From positions 1 through 14,033 of the forward strand of contig JBJHBY010000075.1 in the NCBI GenBank assembly GCA_050485745.1: a DNA stretch of 14,033 nt, written 5' to 3'. Position numbers and translations under genes: made by a program. Shown here in pieces: positions 1 through 8,900 of this stretch (position 1 is the stretch's first letter; the number at the start of each line of letters is the position of its first letter). Under the pieces are notes generated by a model. It was not told the DNA's origin and made no database searches. It saw nothing but the letters and a program-made list of their open reading frames with translations. The stretch is from JBJHBY01 sp050485745 (lineage in GTDB: Bacteria; Pseudomonadota; Gammaproteobacteria; Pseudomonadales; CAMLJR01).

Positions 1-24
1 TTTCAAAGCCGTGCCCCGTCGTGG

Positions 25-59
25 AGCGCGCATTATAGAGGCCGCGCAGAGGCTGTCAA
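25..59 (-). promoter_or_regulatory. Strong sigma70 promoter of rRNA P1 type, directed leftward out of the window
   Basis: Read on the minus strand there is a perfect -35 TTGACA (59-54), a 16-base spacer and a perfect -10 TATAAT (37-32), followed at once by GCGCGC (31-26). The predicted transcript start is near 25. A 16-base spacer plus a GC-rich discriminator is the known hallmark of stringently controlled rRNA (and some tRNA) promoters, which respond to ppGpp/DksA. A run of A/T bases at 83-91 lies about 58-66 bases upstream of the start, slightly further than a standard UP element. From memory, an rRNA operon lies beside tyrS in Pseudomonas aeruginosa, so I infer that a leftward rRNA operon begins just outside the window. 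The leader and 16S gene are not visible. No terminator-like hairpin with a T-run separates tyrS from this promoter. Confidence 0.85.
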
Positions 60-106
60 CGGGCTTGACACCGAACCCGGAGAATTTTTTTGCCCTCGAT
101 CAAAAA

Positions 107-1402
107 TCATTCAATTTCAAAGAGATGGTATTTCTTCTTGCCCAGCCGGGCCAGGTAGTACACACCATGTAGCGCGGCCTCCGGAGCAAAGGCCCGGGCC
201 GGCTCGAGATTCACATCCATGCCCACCGGCAGGCCATTGAGGGTCACCGCCTCCCGTCCGAGGGCATCCTTCACCTGCTTTCCGGAGGGTGCCATGCCGG
301 CCTCGACCAGAACCTGCGTAAGTGAGCCCTGCTGAAGCTGCCCGCGGGACAGACGGCTGGTCGGCAGGCCATCCTGGCGCAGCTGGGCACAGTCCTGCCG
401 GGACAGCCCCCCGGGGTCGCCACTGAACAGGGCGGCGGTGATCCGCTCCGCGGCCTCCAGCCCCTGGACACCATGGATCAGGCGAGTGACCTCCCGCGCC
501 AGCACCTGCTGCGCCTGGGGTCGTCCGGCGGCCTCGCGGTCCGCAGCCTCGATCGCCGCGATCTCATCCACCCCAAGGAACGTGAAGTAGCGCAGAAAGC
601 GGTAAACATCGGCATCGGCGGTGCCCAGCCAGAACTGATAGAAGGCATAGGGCGAGGTGCGGGCCGGGTCCAGCCAAACGGCCCCGGCCTCGGTCTTGCC
701 GAATTTGCCGCCATCGGCCTTGGTGATCAGCGGCACGGTCAGGCCGTGCACATGGCCCTGATGCAGGCGCCGGGTGAGATCAATTCCTCCCGTGATATTG
801 CCCCATTGATCGGAGCCGCCGATCTGCAGGGTGCAGCCGTGCCGGTGGTAAAGTTCGGCATAATCCAGCGACTGCAGGATCATGTAGGTGAACTCGGTGA
901 AGGAGATTCCCTCACCCTCGCGCTGCAGGCGCTGGCGCACCGATTCCTTTTGAATCATGGCATTAACGGAAAAGTGCTTGCCGATGTCGCGCAGGAAGGC
1001 CAGCGCCCCCATACCACCAATCCAGTCCAGATTGTCGACGACCACGGCACCCTCGAGGTCCAGCAGGGCCGAAATCTGCTCGCGCAAGCGCCCGACCCAG
1101 TCCTGCACTACGTCCGCGCTGTTCAGGCGGCGCTCCTGGGCCTTGAAACTGGGGTCGCCAATCAGGCCGGTCGCCCCGCCCACCAGGGCAACGGGCCGAT
1201 GACCGGCGAGCTGGAAGCGACGCAGCATCAGCAACGGCACCAGATGGCCGATATGCAGACTGTCGGCAGTCGGATCAAAACCGCAATACAGGGTCCGCGG
1301 TGCCGAGGCAAGGTGTGCCGCCAGCTCATCGCGGTCAGTCGTCTGTGCCACCAGCCCCCGCGCCTCCAGATCGGCAAGCAGTCCGCTGTCCACTCCTGTC
1401 AT
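107..1402 (-). CDS. tyrS: Tyrosine--tRNA ligase (TyrS), class I aminoacyl-tRNA synthetase
   Basis: Charges tRNA-Tyr with tyrosine in the cytoplasm using ATP. With the start chosen here the protein has 431 residues. The class I signature HIGH is at 50-53, the tyrosine/tRNA pocket motif GGSDQWGN at 195-202, and the second ATP motif KFGKT, the TyrS form of KMSKS, at 233-237. The C-terminal part from about residue 360 resembles an S4 RNA-binding domain. An ATG ten codons upstream (at 1432) is in frame but has no ribosome site. The ATG at 1402 is preceded by GGGGAG (1418-1413, spacing 10), and its product aligns with the E. coli start (the GLVAQ segment near residue 20). It is transcribed away from the endopeptidase gene and has no functional link to the other genes. 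The stop is TGA at 109-107. Confidence 0.97.
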   Translation of the reverse strand: MTGVDSGLLADLEARGLVAQTTDRDELAAHLASAPRTLYCGFDPTADSLHIGHLVPLLMLRRFQLAGHRPVALVGGATGLIGDPSFKAQERRLNSADVVQDWVGRLREQISALLDLEGAVVVDNLDWIGGMGALAFLRDIGKHFSVNAMIQKESVRQRLQREGEGISFTEFTYMILQSLDYAELYHRHGCTLQIGGSDQWGNITGGIDLTRRLHQGHVHGLTVPLITKADGGKFGKTEAGAVWLDPARTSPYAFYQFWLGTADADVYRFLRYFTFLGVDEIAAIEAADREAAGRPQAQQVLAREVTRLIHGVQGLEAAERITAALFSGDPGGLSRQDCAQLRQDGLPTSRLSRGQLQQGSLTQVLVEAGMAPSGKQVKDALGREAVTLNGLPVGMDVNLEPARAFAPEAALHGVYYLARLGKKKYHLFEIE

Positions 1403-1633
1403 CGCTGTCCAACTCCCCGGAAAGATGTCCATCGTTGAGAACCGGCCACTGTCTGGTGGCGGAACCGGCGCACATTACAACAAGGAACGACGATTGCAAG
1501 CCGGCACAACCTGAATCAGACTACCAATACAGGACAGGATCCGGCCTCCGACGCACCTTCAAATGGCATTTCCCGGTCGTTTCCCGCAATATTTGTTATA
1601 GTTACCTAAATTACCTCAACCAAACCGTCAAAT
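1403..1633. other. Divergent intergenic control region between tyrS and the endopeptidase gene
   Basis: This stretch separates two genes read in opposite directions. It is more A/T-rich on the right half than the surrounding genes. The best rightward promoter is listed separately (1594-1602). For tyrS the best leftward -10 candidate is TGTAAT (1479-1474), with only a weak CTTGCA (1500-1495) at a short 15-base spacing as -35, so it is tentative. An exact 8-base direct repeat, GAACCGGC, occurs at 1439-1446 and 1462-1469. A small hairpin of GCCAC (1445-1449) with GTGGC (1456-1460) lies between the copies. It has no T-run and is not a terminator. I see no RNA gene here. Confidence 0.6.
1594..1602 (+). 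promoter_or_regulatory. Probable extended -10 promoter for the endopeptidase-anmK-tamAB genes
   Basis: TGTTATAGT is an extended -10 (TG, one base, then TATAGT, 5 of 6 matches to TATAAT). No good -35 sits 16-18 bases upstream, which is tolerated for extended -10 promoters. Transcription would start near 1609, leaving a leader of about 25 bases before the ATG at 1634. This is the only promoter-like site I find ahead of the four-gene rightward run. Confidence 0.45.
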
Positions 1634-3073
1634 ATGATGCGCCGACACGCCTCGCCGACCAGGCCTTCCGTGCCCGCTCCCCTGCGGCAGTTCCCACGTC
1701 GCCACCTGATGCTGGCCAGTTGTGCAGCCGCCGTCACCCTGGGCCTGCTGCTATTGCTGCCCAGTGACGACGTCCAGGCCAAGCGCCACAGCGTCCCGCT
1801 GGAACTGGAGCTGCAGCCACAGACCGGCAACGCCCTGACCCTGCCTGCCACACCGTCCAGCACCCCCGAAGCGGAGCCGGAACTGGCCGAAGCCGATACC
1901 GGGACGAGCTCTGAGGCCGCGGAGGCCGCGGAGGCCCGGGTAGAGAATAACTGGCAGGAGGTCGTGGTTCGCCCCGGTGACAGCCTGTCACTGATCTTCC
2001 AGCGGGCGGGCCTGCGCGCCGCAGACGTGCATACTGTGGTGCACAGCTCCCCCGAAGCACGTCGCCAGCTGACCCGGCTGCAGCCCGGGCAGACCCTGGC
2101 CTTCCTGCAGGACGACGAAGGTACGCTGATATCCCTTCGACACCAGGTCAACCGTCTCAACGCTACGGTCTACTCGCGCGACGGCAGGGGTTTCAGTATC
2201 GAGCAGGTCGAGCGCCAGCCTGAAACCCGACAGCGCTTCGCCTATGGCACCATTGAGTCATCACTCTATATGGCGGGTCAGGCGGCCGGCCTGCCCAACG
2301 GCCTGGTGATGTCGCTGGCGAACGTCTTTGATGGCGTCATCGACTTCGTCTATGACATCCGCAAGGGTGACCAGTTTGTGGTGCTGTTCGAGGAGCGTTA
2401 TCTGGACGGCGAGAAAATCGGCAATGGCGCTATCCTGGCGGCCCGGTTCACCAATCGCAACACGACCCACGAGGCCTTCCGCTACGTCGATCAGGAAGGC
2501 GATGTCGGCTACTACTCGAGTACCGGGGTCAGCATGCGCAAGGCCTTTCTGCGTGCCCCTCTGGACTTCACTCGCGTCAGCTCCAACTTCAACATGCAAC
2601 GCATGCACCCGATCTTCAACACGGTGCGTCCGCACCGGGGCGTGGACTACGCAGCTCCGACCGGCACGCCCGTCTACGCGGCCGGCGACGGGCGTGTGGT
2701 GGAGTCGGCGTTCAACCGCGCCAACGGCCACTACATCGTGATCCAGCACGGCCAGCAGTACACGACCAAATACCTGCACCTGCACCGTCGCAACGTCAAG
2801 GTGGGCGAGCGTGTTCGCCAGCGCCAGTTGATCGGCACTGTCGGCTCCACCGGCTACGCCACCGGCCCGCACCTTCACTACGAATTCCTGGTCGACGGGG
2901 TGCATCGCAACCCCCGCACGGTTCTCGACAAGCTGCCCCAGGCAAAGCGTATCGAGCCCAGTGAGATGGCCCGCTTCCAGCAGAGCATCAGCACAGTACA
3001 GGCAAGCCTCGCTGCCTATAGCGAGACGACGCTGGCAGCAGCGGCAACCGAGCCGGGAGACGACAGCGGCTGA
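1634..3073 (+). CDS. mepM: Peptidoglycan DD-metalloendopeptidase, M23 family, MepM-like, membrane-anchored
   Basis: Predicted zinc endopeptidase that cuts peptide cross-links of peptidoglycan in the periplasm, allowing wall growth. It has 479 residues. A basic N-terminus leads into one hydrophobic segment (about 26-43), likely an uncleaved anchor. A Pro/Glu/Ala-rich linker follows to about 105, then an OapA/LysM-like domain (about 107-175, with RPGDSL) and a middle domain (about 200-310). The M23 catalytic domain (about 315-430) shows zinc ligands H334 and D338 in HRGVD, H382 in YLHL, and H413/H415 in HLH, so the active site is complete. The length is close to E. coli MepM (440) and to the Pseudomonas protein next to tyrS. 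The start has ATG ATG in tandem and no clear Shine-Dalgarno. ATG 1634 is taken because a later ATG (1709) would remove the basic N-terminus. It lies 4 bases before anmK. Confidence 0.9.
   Translation: MMRRHASPTRPSVPAPLRQFPRRHLMLASCAAAVTLGLLLLLPSDDVQAKRHSVPLELELQPQTGNALTLPATPSSTPEAEPELAEADTGTSSEAAEAAEARVENNWQEVVVRPGDSLSLIFQRAGLRAADVHTVVHSSPEARRQLTRLQPGQTLAFLQDDEGTLISLRHQVNRLNATVYSRDGRGFSIEQVERQPETRQRFAYGTIESSLYMAGQAAGLPNGLVMSLANVFDGVIDFVYDIRKGDQFVVLFEERYLDGEKIGNGAILAARFTNRNTTHEAFRYVDQEGDVGYYSSTGVSMRKAFLRAPLDFTRVSSNFNMQRMHPIFNTVRPHRGVDYAAPTGTPVYAAGDGRVVESAFNRANGHYIVIQHGQQYTTKYLHLHRRNVKVGERVRQRQLIGTVGSTGYATGPHLHYEFLVDGVHRNPRTVLDKLPQAKRIEPSEMARFQQSISTVQASLAAYSETTLAAAATEPGDDSG
1913..1939 (+). repeat. 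Three-copy 9-base tandem repeat inside the endopeptidase linker
   Basis: GAGGCCGCG occurs twice head to tail (1913-1921, 1922-1930), followed by GAGGCCCGG (1931-1939). It is in frame and encodes EAA-EAA-EAR at residues 94-102 of the disordered linker. It probably varies in copy number between strains without breaking the frame. Confidence 0.8.
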
Positions 3074-3077
3074 CACA

Positions 3078-4193
3078 ATGGACAGCGCGTCGGAGGCCTA
3101 CATCGGCATCATGTCGGGAACCAGCGCCGATGCCGTTGATGCGGTACTGATCGCCTTTCCCGGCGACCGACCGCAACTGCTGGCCAGCCACTCAAGCCCG
3201 CTCAGCGACACCCTGCGCCAGAAGATCCTCGCGCTGTGCACCCCCGGTGCGGACGAGATCGAACGCCTGGGCGAGCTGGACCGGCTGATGGGTATTGCCT
3301 TTGCCGATGCCGCGCTGGACCTGCTGAAGCACGCCGCGACACACCCGCCGGTACGAGCGATCGGCTGTCACGGTCAGACCCTCCGTCATCGCCCGCACAC
3401 CTCCCCCGCCTTCACCCTGCAGGTGGGTGATCCGAACACCATTGCCGAACGCACCGGCATCACCACCGTCGCCGACTTCCGTCGCCGGGACATTGCCGCC
3501 GGCGGCGAAGGTGCACCGCTGGTTCCGGGCTTCCACCAGCAGGCTTTCAGCCTTGCGGGACGGGCACGCGTGATCGTCAATATTGGCGGCATGGCCAATA
3601 TCAGCCTGCTCGGCGCGGACGGCAGTGTCCGTGGCTTCGATACCGGCCCCGGAAACGCGCTGATGGACGCATGGATCGGCCGCCATGGCAACCAGCGCCA
3701 GGACACCGACGGCCTCTGGGCAGCCCGGGGCAGCGTCACTCCCCGTCTGCTGGAGGCCCTGCTCTCGCAACCGTTTTTCAGCATCCCGGCGCCCAAGAGC
3801 ACGGGGCGGGAAACCTTCGACCTGACATGGGTCGACACTGTGCTGGCCGGCCTAAAAGGACACGCACCCAGCCCCGAGGATGTGCAGGCCACCCTGCTCG
3901 AGCTGACCGCAACATCCATCGCCCAGGCAATCCGCGGTGAACCTTGCGACGCCGAAGCCGTCTATGTCTGTGGCGGCGGCGCCCACAATGTCCGGCTGAT
4001 GCAACGGCTGGCAGCCCTTCTATCGCCACTGCCAGTGCATTCTACGGAGGTGCTCGGGATAGCACCCGGCTGGGTCGAGGCAGCGGCTTTCGCCTGGCTG
4101 GCCCGGCGCACTCTCGCAGCACTCCCAGGCAACATCCCCGCCGTAACAGGGGCGTCGGGGGCCCGCATACTCGGTGCCATCTATCAGCCCTGA
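3078..4193 (+). CDS. anmK: Anhydro-N-acetylmuramic acid kinase (AnmK)
   Basis: Converts 1,6-anhydro-MurNAc, released from peptidoglycan turnover, to MurNAc-6-phosphate with ATP, opening the anhydro ring. It has 371 residues against 369 in E. coli. Visible landmarks are the phosphate-binding motif MSGTS (12-16), CHGQT (97-101), GDPN (117-120) and DFRRRD (133-138) before a Gly-rich turn. IVNIGGMANIS (166-176), FDTGPGN (187-193, whose Asp is the probable catalytic base by analogy to characterised AnmK) and CGGGAHN (298-304) follow. After MSGTS the usual pattern is x-D-G. Here it is A-D-A, a mild change of a commonly Gly position. The ATG at 3078 lies 4 bases after the endopeptidase stop. The nearest Shine-Dalgarno-like GGGAG (3055-3059) is 18 bases away, so translation is probably coupled to the upstream gene. 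Upstream in-frame ATGs lie within the upstream gene and add non-homologous residues. Confidence 0.96.
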   Translation: MDSASEAYIGIMSGTSADAVDAVLIAFPGDRPQLLASHSSPLSDTLRQKILALCTPGADEIERLGELDRLMGIAFADAALDLLKHAATHPPVRAIGCHGQTLRHRPHTSPAFTLQVGDPNTIAERTGITTVADFRRRDIAAGGEGAPLVPGFHQQAFSLAGRARVIVNIGGMANISLLGADGSVRGFDTGPGNALMDAWIGRHGNQRQDTDGLWAARGSVTPRLLEALLSQPFFSIPAPKSTGRETFDLTWVDTVLAGLKGHAPSPEDVQATLLELTATSIAQAIRGEPCDAEAVYVCGGGAHNVRLMQRLAALLSPLPVHSTEVLGIAPGWVEAAAFAWLARRTLAALPGNIPAVTGASGARILGAIYQP

Positions 4194-4218
4194 CGGACCA
4201 AGGATCCTGTCACTTCCG

Positions 4219-5922
4219 ATGCCTTACCGGCTATGCCTCGCACTTGCCGCCCTGCTCTGGTCTGCCACGGCGCTGGCCTCCGAAAGCCGCCTGGTGATCG
4301 ATGGGGCAGACGGCGCCCTCGCCACCAACCTCAGGCAGCACATCGGCGACATCAGCGAGCGCGACCTGGAGTCGCCGCGGCGTCTGCGCCTGCGCCTTCA
4401 GCGCGCGGTGCCTGCGGCCCTGCATGCGCTGGGATACTATCAGGCAAGCCATGAGGTACGCGTGGCTGACGGCAGACTGCACATCAGCGTGGAACCCGGT
4501 GAGCGCATGCGCTGGGCCGAATCCGAACTCAGCATCGAAGGCCCCGCCGCCGACCACCCCGCATTCCGCGCCCTGCTGCGGGACCACCCGTTCCAGTCGG
4601 GCAGCGGCATGGAGCACAGGACCTATGACGCCTACCGCGACCGCTGGCTGCGGCTGGCACACGAATATGGGTTCTTCTCTGCCGAGCTGGTCCGGCACGA
4701 ACTGCTGATCGACATCCCGCGCAACGAGGCGACGGCCCACCTGCAACTGGTCAGTGGCCCCCGATACACCTTCAGGGACAGTGAATACTCGGGCTCCGGC
4801 ATTGATGACGGGGTCCTGCGCCGCATCGACCCCATGCATCAGGGCAAACCCTATGAGCGCGAGCCGGTGATGAAGCTGCATCGCGACCTGCAGAGCACCG
4901 GCTACTTCGACCGCGTTGCGGTGCGCACCGAGCAGCACGACGACCACACCGTGACCACGCGGGTGGAGCTGGAGGACGCCGCCCGCCATCGCTACAGCAT
5001 CGGCGTTGGCTTCGGCACGGATACGGGGCCACGCACCCGCCTGCGCTGGGAGCGGCCCCGGATCAACCGGGCCGGGCACTACATGATGGCCGAGACACAG
5101 ATCTCGCAGCCCGTCGTCCAGGTGACCTCGGAGTACCGCATCCCGCTGCGACACCCGCTCAACCACTTTCTGTCGATCAGCGGTACCCACGAGCAGAAGG
5201 ATGTCGAGGACACCGAGAGCATCATCACCAACCTGCGTTTCGACCTGAACCGGCGCTTCGACAGCGGCTGGCTGTTCAGCTACGGGGTACGTCTGCAGGA
5301 TGAACGCTACCGCCTCGGCAATGACCCGCGGCGTCAGCTGTTCTACGTCATCCCCGGCGCCAACCTCAGCTACCTGAGCATCGAGCCCGGCATCGACCCC
5401 ACGCGCGGCCACCGGACCTGGCTGGAGACCGCCGCATCCCATCCGAGCCTGGGCTCGGATACCACCTTCCTGCGCACCCGCGTGGGGCACAAGCGCCTCC
5501 TGCCCCTGGCGCGCAACCACCTGATCATCGCCCGGGCGGAAGCGGGTGCCGTGGTCACGCGCAACAGCAGCGACGTACCGGTATCGCAGCGTTTCTTCAC
5601 CGGCGGTGACCAGACCCTGCGCGGCTACGACTTCGAGTCCATCGGCGCAAAGGACGCCGAGGGTAATGTCATCGGCGGACGCTACCTGAATCTCGCCAGC
5701 CTCGAGTACAGCTATCGGGTATCGGAGCGCTGGCGTACCGCGGCCTTCCTCGATGCCGGACGAGCCTACCTGGATGAAGGTGAGCCCTGGCGCTACGGCG
5801 CCGGTGTGGGCGTCCGCTGGCTGTCCCCCGTGGGCCAGATCCGCCTCGACCTCGCCGTGCCGGTGATGGATGACGAGGAGTCCGGCTTTCGCCTGCACCT
5901 GTTCATGGGGCCACCGCTATGA
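4219..5922 (+). CDS. tamA: TamA, outer-membrane Omp85-family translocation and assembly module subunit
   Basis: Omp85-family outer-membrane protein that pairs with TamB in the translocation and assembly module, known for autotransporter/outer-membrane protein insertion and, with TamB, envelope lipid transport. It has 567 residues against 577 in E. coli. A signal peptide covers 1-20 (cleavage after ALA). Three POTRA-like domains lie at about 22-95, 96-180 and 182-255, with a 16-strand barrel from about 258 to the end. The conserved lid-loop motif is RGY at 468-470, preceded by FFTGGDQTL. The C-terminus ends FMGPPL, similar to the Gly-Pro ending of known TamA. ATG 4219 is chosen because it gives a proper signal peptide. 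An in-frame ATG at 4174 would overlap anmK and bury it. A weak AAGGA (4200-4204) lies 14 bases before the start. It begins 25 bases after anmK and overlaps tamB by ATGA. Confidence 0.95.
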   Translation: MPYRLCLALAALLWSATALASESRLVIDGADGALATNLRQHIGDISERDLESPRRLRLRLQRAVPAALHALGYYQASHEVRVADGRLHISVEPGERMRWAESELSIEGPAADHPAFRALLRDHPFQSGSGMEHRTYDAYRDRWLRLAHEYGFFSAELVRHELLIDIPRNEATAHLQLVSGPRYTFRDSEYSGSGIDDGVLRRIDPMHQGKPYEREPVMKLHRDLQSTGYFDRVAVRTEQHDDHTVTTRVELEDAARHRYSIGVGFGTDTGPRTRLRWERPRINRAGHYMMAETQISQPVVQVTSEYRIPLRHPLNHFLSISGTHEQKDVEDTESIITNLRFDLNRRFDSGWLFSYGVRLQDERYRLGNDPRRQLFYVIPGANLSYLSIEPGIDPTRGHRTWLETAASHPSLGSDTTFLRTRVGHKRLLPLARNHLIIARAEAGAVVTRNSSDVPVSQRFFTGGDQTLRGYDFESIGAKDAEGNVIGGRYLNLASLEYSYRVSERWRTAAFLDAGRAYLDEGEPWRYGAGVGVRWLSPVGQIRLDLAVPVMDDEESGFRLHLFMGPPL

Positions 5923-8900
5923 AGCCCCTGCGCCTGCTGGGCCTGCTCGGCCTGATCCTCGCTGCAACCCTGGTCACAGCCATCGCCTGGTTGCTGCTGA
6001 CGCCAGAGGGTGCGCGCTGGAGCCTGGACCAGGCGCAGCAGCGACTGCCCGCGCTGCATATCGAGGGCGTCGACGGTCACTGGCTGAGCGGGCTGGAACT
6101 GCAGCGAGTCGAGTGGCGGGACGACACCGTGGAAGTCGAACTGCAGAACCTGAAATTCCAGTGGCAACCTTCCGCCCTGCTGTCGGGCAGTATCGACATT
6201 CACAGGCTGCGGATTTCGCACGCCCGCGTGTACCTGCTCCAGGGTGAAACGGATATCGTGGAGGACGACTCGCCCCTGCAGCTGCCCGCACTGAGCCTGC
6301 CCGCGGTTCTGCAACTGCGCCGGGTCAAACTTGATCACCTGGAACTGCTGACAGGCCCTGACAGAGCCACCGCTGACACCCAGACCCTGCGGGACCTGCG
6401 TTTTGCGGGGCACTGGTGGCACCACAACCTGCGCATTCACCAACTGCAACTGCGCCATGCCCTCGGCGAGGCCAGCCTGGAGGGGCGGGTCAGTCTGCGT
6501 GACGACTATCCACTGAGGGCGCGGCTTGAGGCCCGTCTGGCCGACCCCGTCGCCGCGCTCTCCCCCGAACCTCCGCAGCTGTCACTGGAGACCCGCGGCA
6601 ACCTGCGTGAACTGACATTCAATGGGCACCTGGGGCCCGAGCCGGCGCTGAGGTTCGAGGGGCAGGCAGCACTGCTCGACAGCAAACTGCCCTTCATGGC
6701 CAGTATTCATCTGGACGAGCGCTATCAGGGTCCCCTGCCGGAGGGGAGCCATGTTTCACTGCTGGAACTGGCCATCGAGGGCAACCTCGAACGCATCCGG
6801 GGCAGTACCCGAATTCAGCTCGACACCACCTGGCTCGACGCCCATCTGGACGCTGACTGCAGCCTGCAAACCGGCAGCACCGACTGGGACTGCTCGGGGC
6901 ACCTGGCGAGCAGTGCCCCAAAGGAACCCCTGCCCCCCCTGGATGGCCCGATCTCCCTGGCCTGGCGCGCTGCCGGCAATCTGGCGCAGGGCCCTCTGGT
7001 GGAAGCCGACCTGACCGAAGTCCGCGGCCGCGTGGCCGGTCACCCCGTTGAAGGAGCCCTCACCCTGGGCACGGATGACGGCAGCCTGTGGACACTGCGC
7101 ACCCTGAAACTGGCAGCGGGCGAAAACCGTCTGCATGCCCACGGCCAGCTTGGGGCTGACAACGACCTCCACCTGACCCTGGATCTTCCAGCCCTGAGCG
7201 AACTCGCCCCCGTGACGAGCGGTGCCGCAAGGCTTGCGCTTCACCTGCACGGCCCCGGCGATCGTGCAAACGCCACCGGGCAACTGCAACTCGAGAACCT
7301 GGGTCACGAGACGTTCACCCTGGCGGACGCGGCTCTCGATTTCGACATCCGCGGGCTGGGCCGCGAATCCAGCCGCATCCAGGCCCGCATCAACCAGTTA
7401 CAGGCGCAGGAAATCCCCGCGCTCTCCGGTACGCTGGCGGCGGAGGGTGATCTCGAATCCATGCGGCTGCGCTCGGCCTGGCGGGCGAACGACATCGCCA
7501 GCCTGGACCTCGGCTGCAAGCTGTCGCACCGTGCGCCGCGCTGGCAACTGCAGTGCCCGACCCTCGACGGCGCCTGGTTGCGCTCACCCGGTATCGAAGC
7601 GGGCCTGTCGCGGCCCCTCACACTGGATTGGGATCCATCCACGCAGCAACTGGACCTGCAACCGTTCTGTATCCAGGCGGACCCGGCACAGGCCTGCCTG
7701 GAGCAGTCGCTGCGGGTCGTCCAGGGCACACCAGGGCCGGCTACTGTGAGCGTGCGCGATCTGCCACTGGCCTGGTGGCGCGACCTGCTGCCCCCCGGGC
7801 TGACTCTCGACGATCGCAGCCTGCTCAACGCGAGCCTGCGCTTGCGCAGCCTGGAGCCAATGAGCCTGCAGTTGCAGGCGGAGGTGCCGCTGCTTGCAGC
7901 CACCCTGCACATGGACGAGGACAGCCGGGAACTCGTCTACCGGGACGTATCCCTGCGCGGCGAATGGCAGGATGACTCACTGCAATTGCACCTGGACGCC
8001 GACTCCGATGGTCTGGGCCAGCTCACGGCACAGCTTCAGATCACCGACCCACGCAGCGAGCGTCTGCTGCAGGGGGAAGCCCGGATCAGCCAGCTGCAGC
8101 TGGAGGCGATCAGCTGGGCAGCCCCCGACCTGGAACGCCTGCAGGGTCTTCTGGACGGCCGTGTCAACCTGTCCGGAGACCTGGCAAGGCCGGTGATCGA
8201 GGGCGAAATTACCCTTGGCGAGGGTGTGCTCATCGCGCCCCTGCTGCGCGATCCCATCAGTCCACTGCAGGCCCGGCTGCAGTTCACCGGCGAGCGTGGC
8301 GAACTGCAGGCCGAGTACCAGTCGGGCCCTGGGCAGGGAACCCTGAGTGGCACTCTCGACTGGAGCCAGGGTGGCGAGGACTGGCGTGGCAGGCTCGCCC
8401 TGCGCGCCGGCAAACTGGCGCTGCAACCCCTGCCGGACAGCGTCCTGTCCATCTCGCCGGACCTCGAACTGAATCTGCGCCCTGGCCACCTGGAGCTGTC
8501 CGGCAGGGTCGATGTCGACGAAGCCGATCTGCAGATCAACGAACTCCCGCCCGGCACTGCCAACGTCTCCAGCGACGCCCGCATGATTGGCGAAGAGGAG
8601 CAGGAGGCGGCCTGGCGCATACGCGCCAGCACCCGCGTCGACCTCGGCCCTGCATTCCGCTTTCGCGGATTTGGCGCCGATGCGTGGCTCGCCGGCCAGA
8701 TCGACGTCCACCACGACAGCGCCGGCCTGACCGGCGGCGAAGGCGAGGTCACCATCACCCGAGGGCGCTACCGGGCCTACGGCCAACGCCTGGTGGTACG
8801 CCGCGGCAGCTTTGTGTTCAGCGGTCCTCTGGACAACCCGGACCTCGACCTCGAGGCCATTCGAGAGCTGCCACCGGGCAGCGACATCGAGGCCGGGCTG

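Noticed and set aside
65..70. TTGACA on the plus strand, a possible rightward -35
   Set aside because: No -10-like hexamer lies 15-19 bases downstream, and it would drive transcription antisense into tyrS. The minus-strand promoter beside it explains the area better.
80..106. Possible tyrS terminator in the A/T-rich bases after the stop
   Set aside because: The only pairing is TTTTTG with CAAAAA, a weak stem without GC pairs or a following T-run.
473..1438. Open frame of 321 codons on the plus strand opposite tyrS
   Set aside because: A shadow of tyrS. The composition is that of a reversed coding strand, and no known domain is seen.
1913..1939. 9-base tandem repeat as a phase-variation switch
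   Set aside because: The unit is a multiple of three, so copy changes would only lengthen or shorten the linker and not switch the gene off.
4231..5898. Open frame of 555 codons on the minus strand opposite tamA
   Set aside because: It is contained in tamA, whose signal peptide, POTRA-like region and barrel motif are convincing. The antisense translation has no signal, motif or ribosome site.
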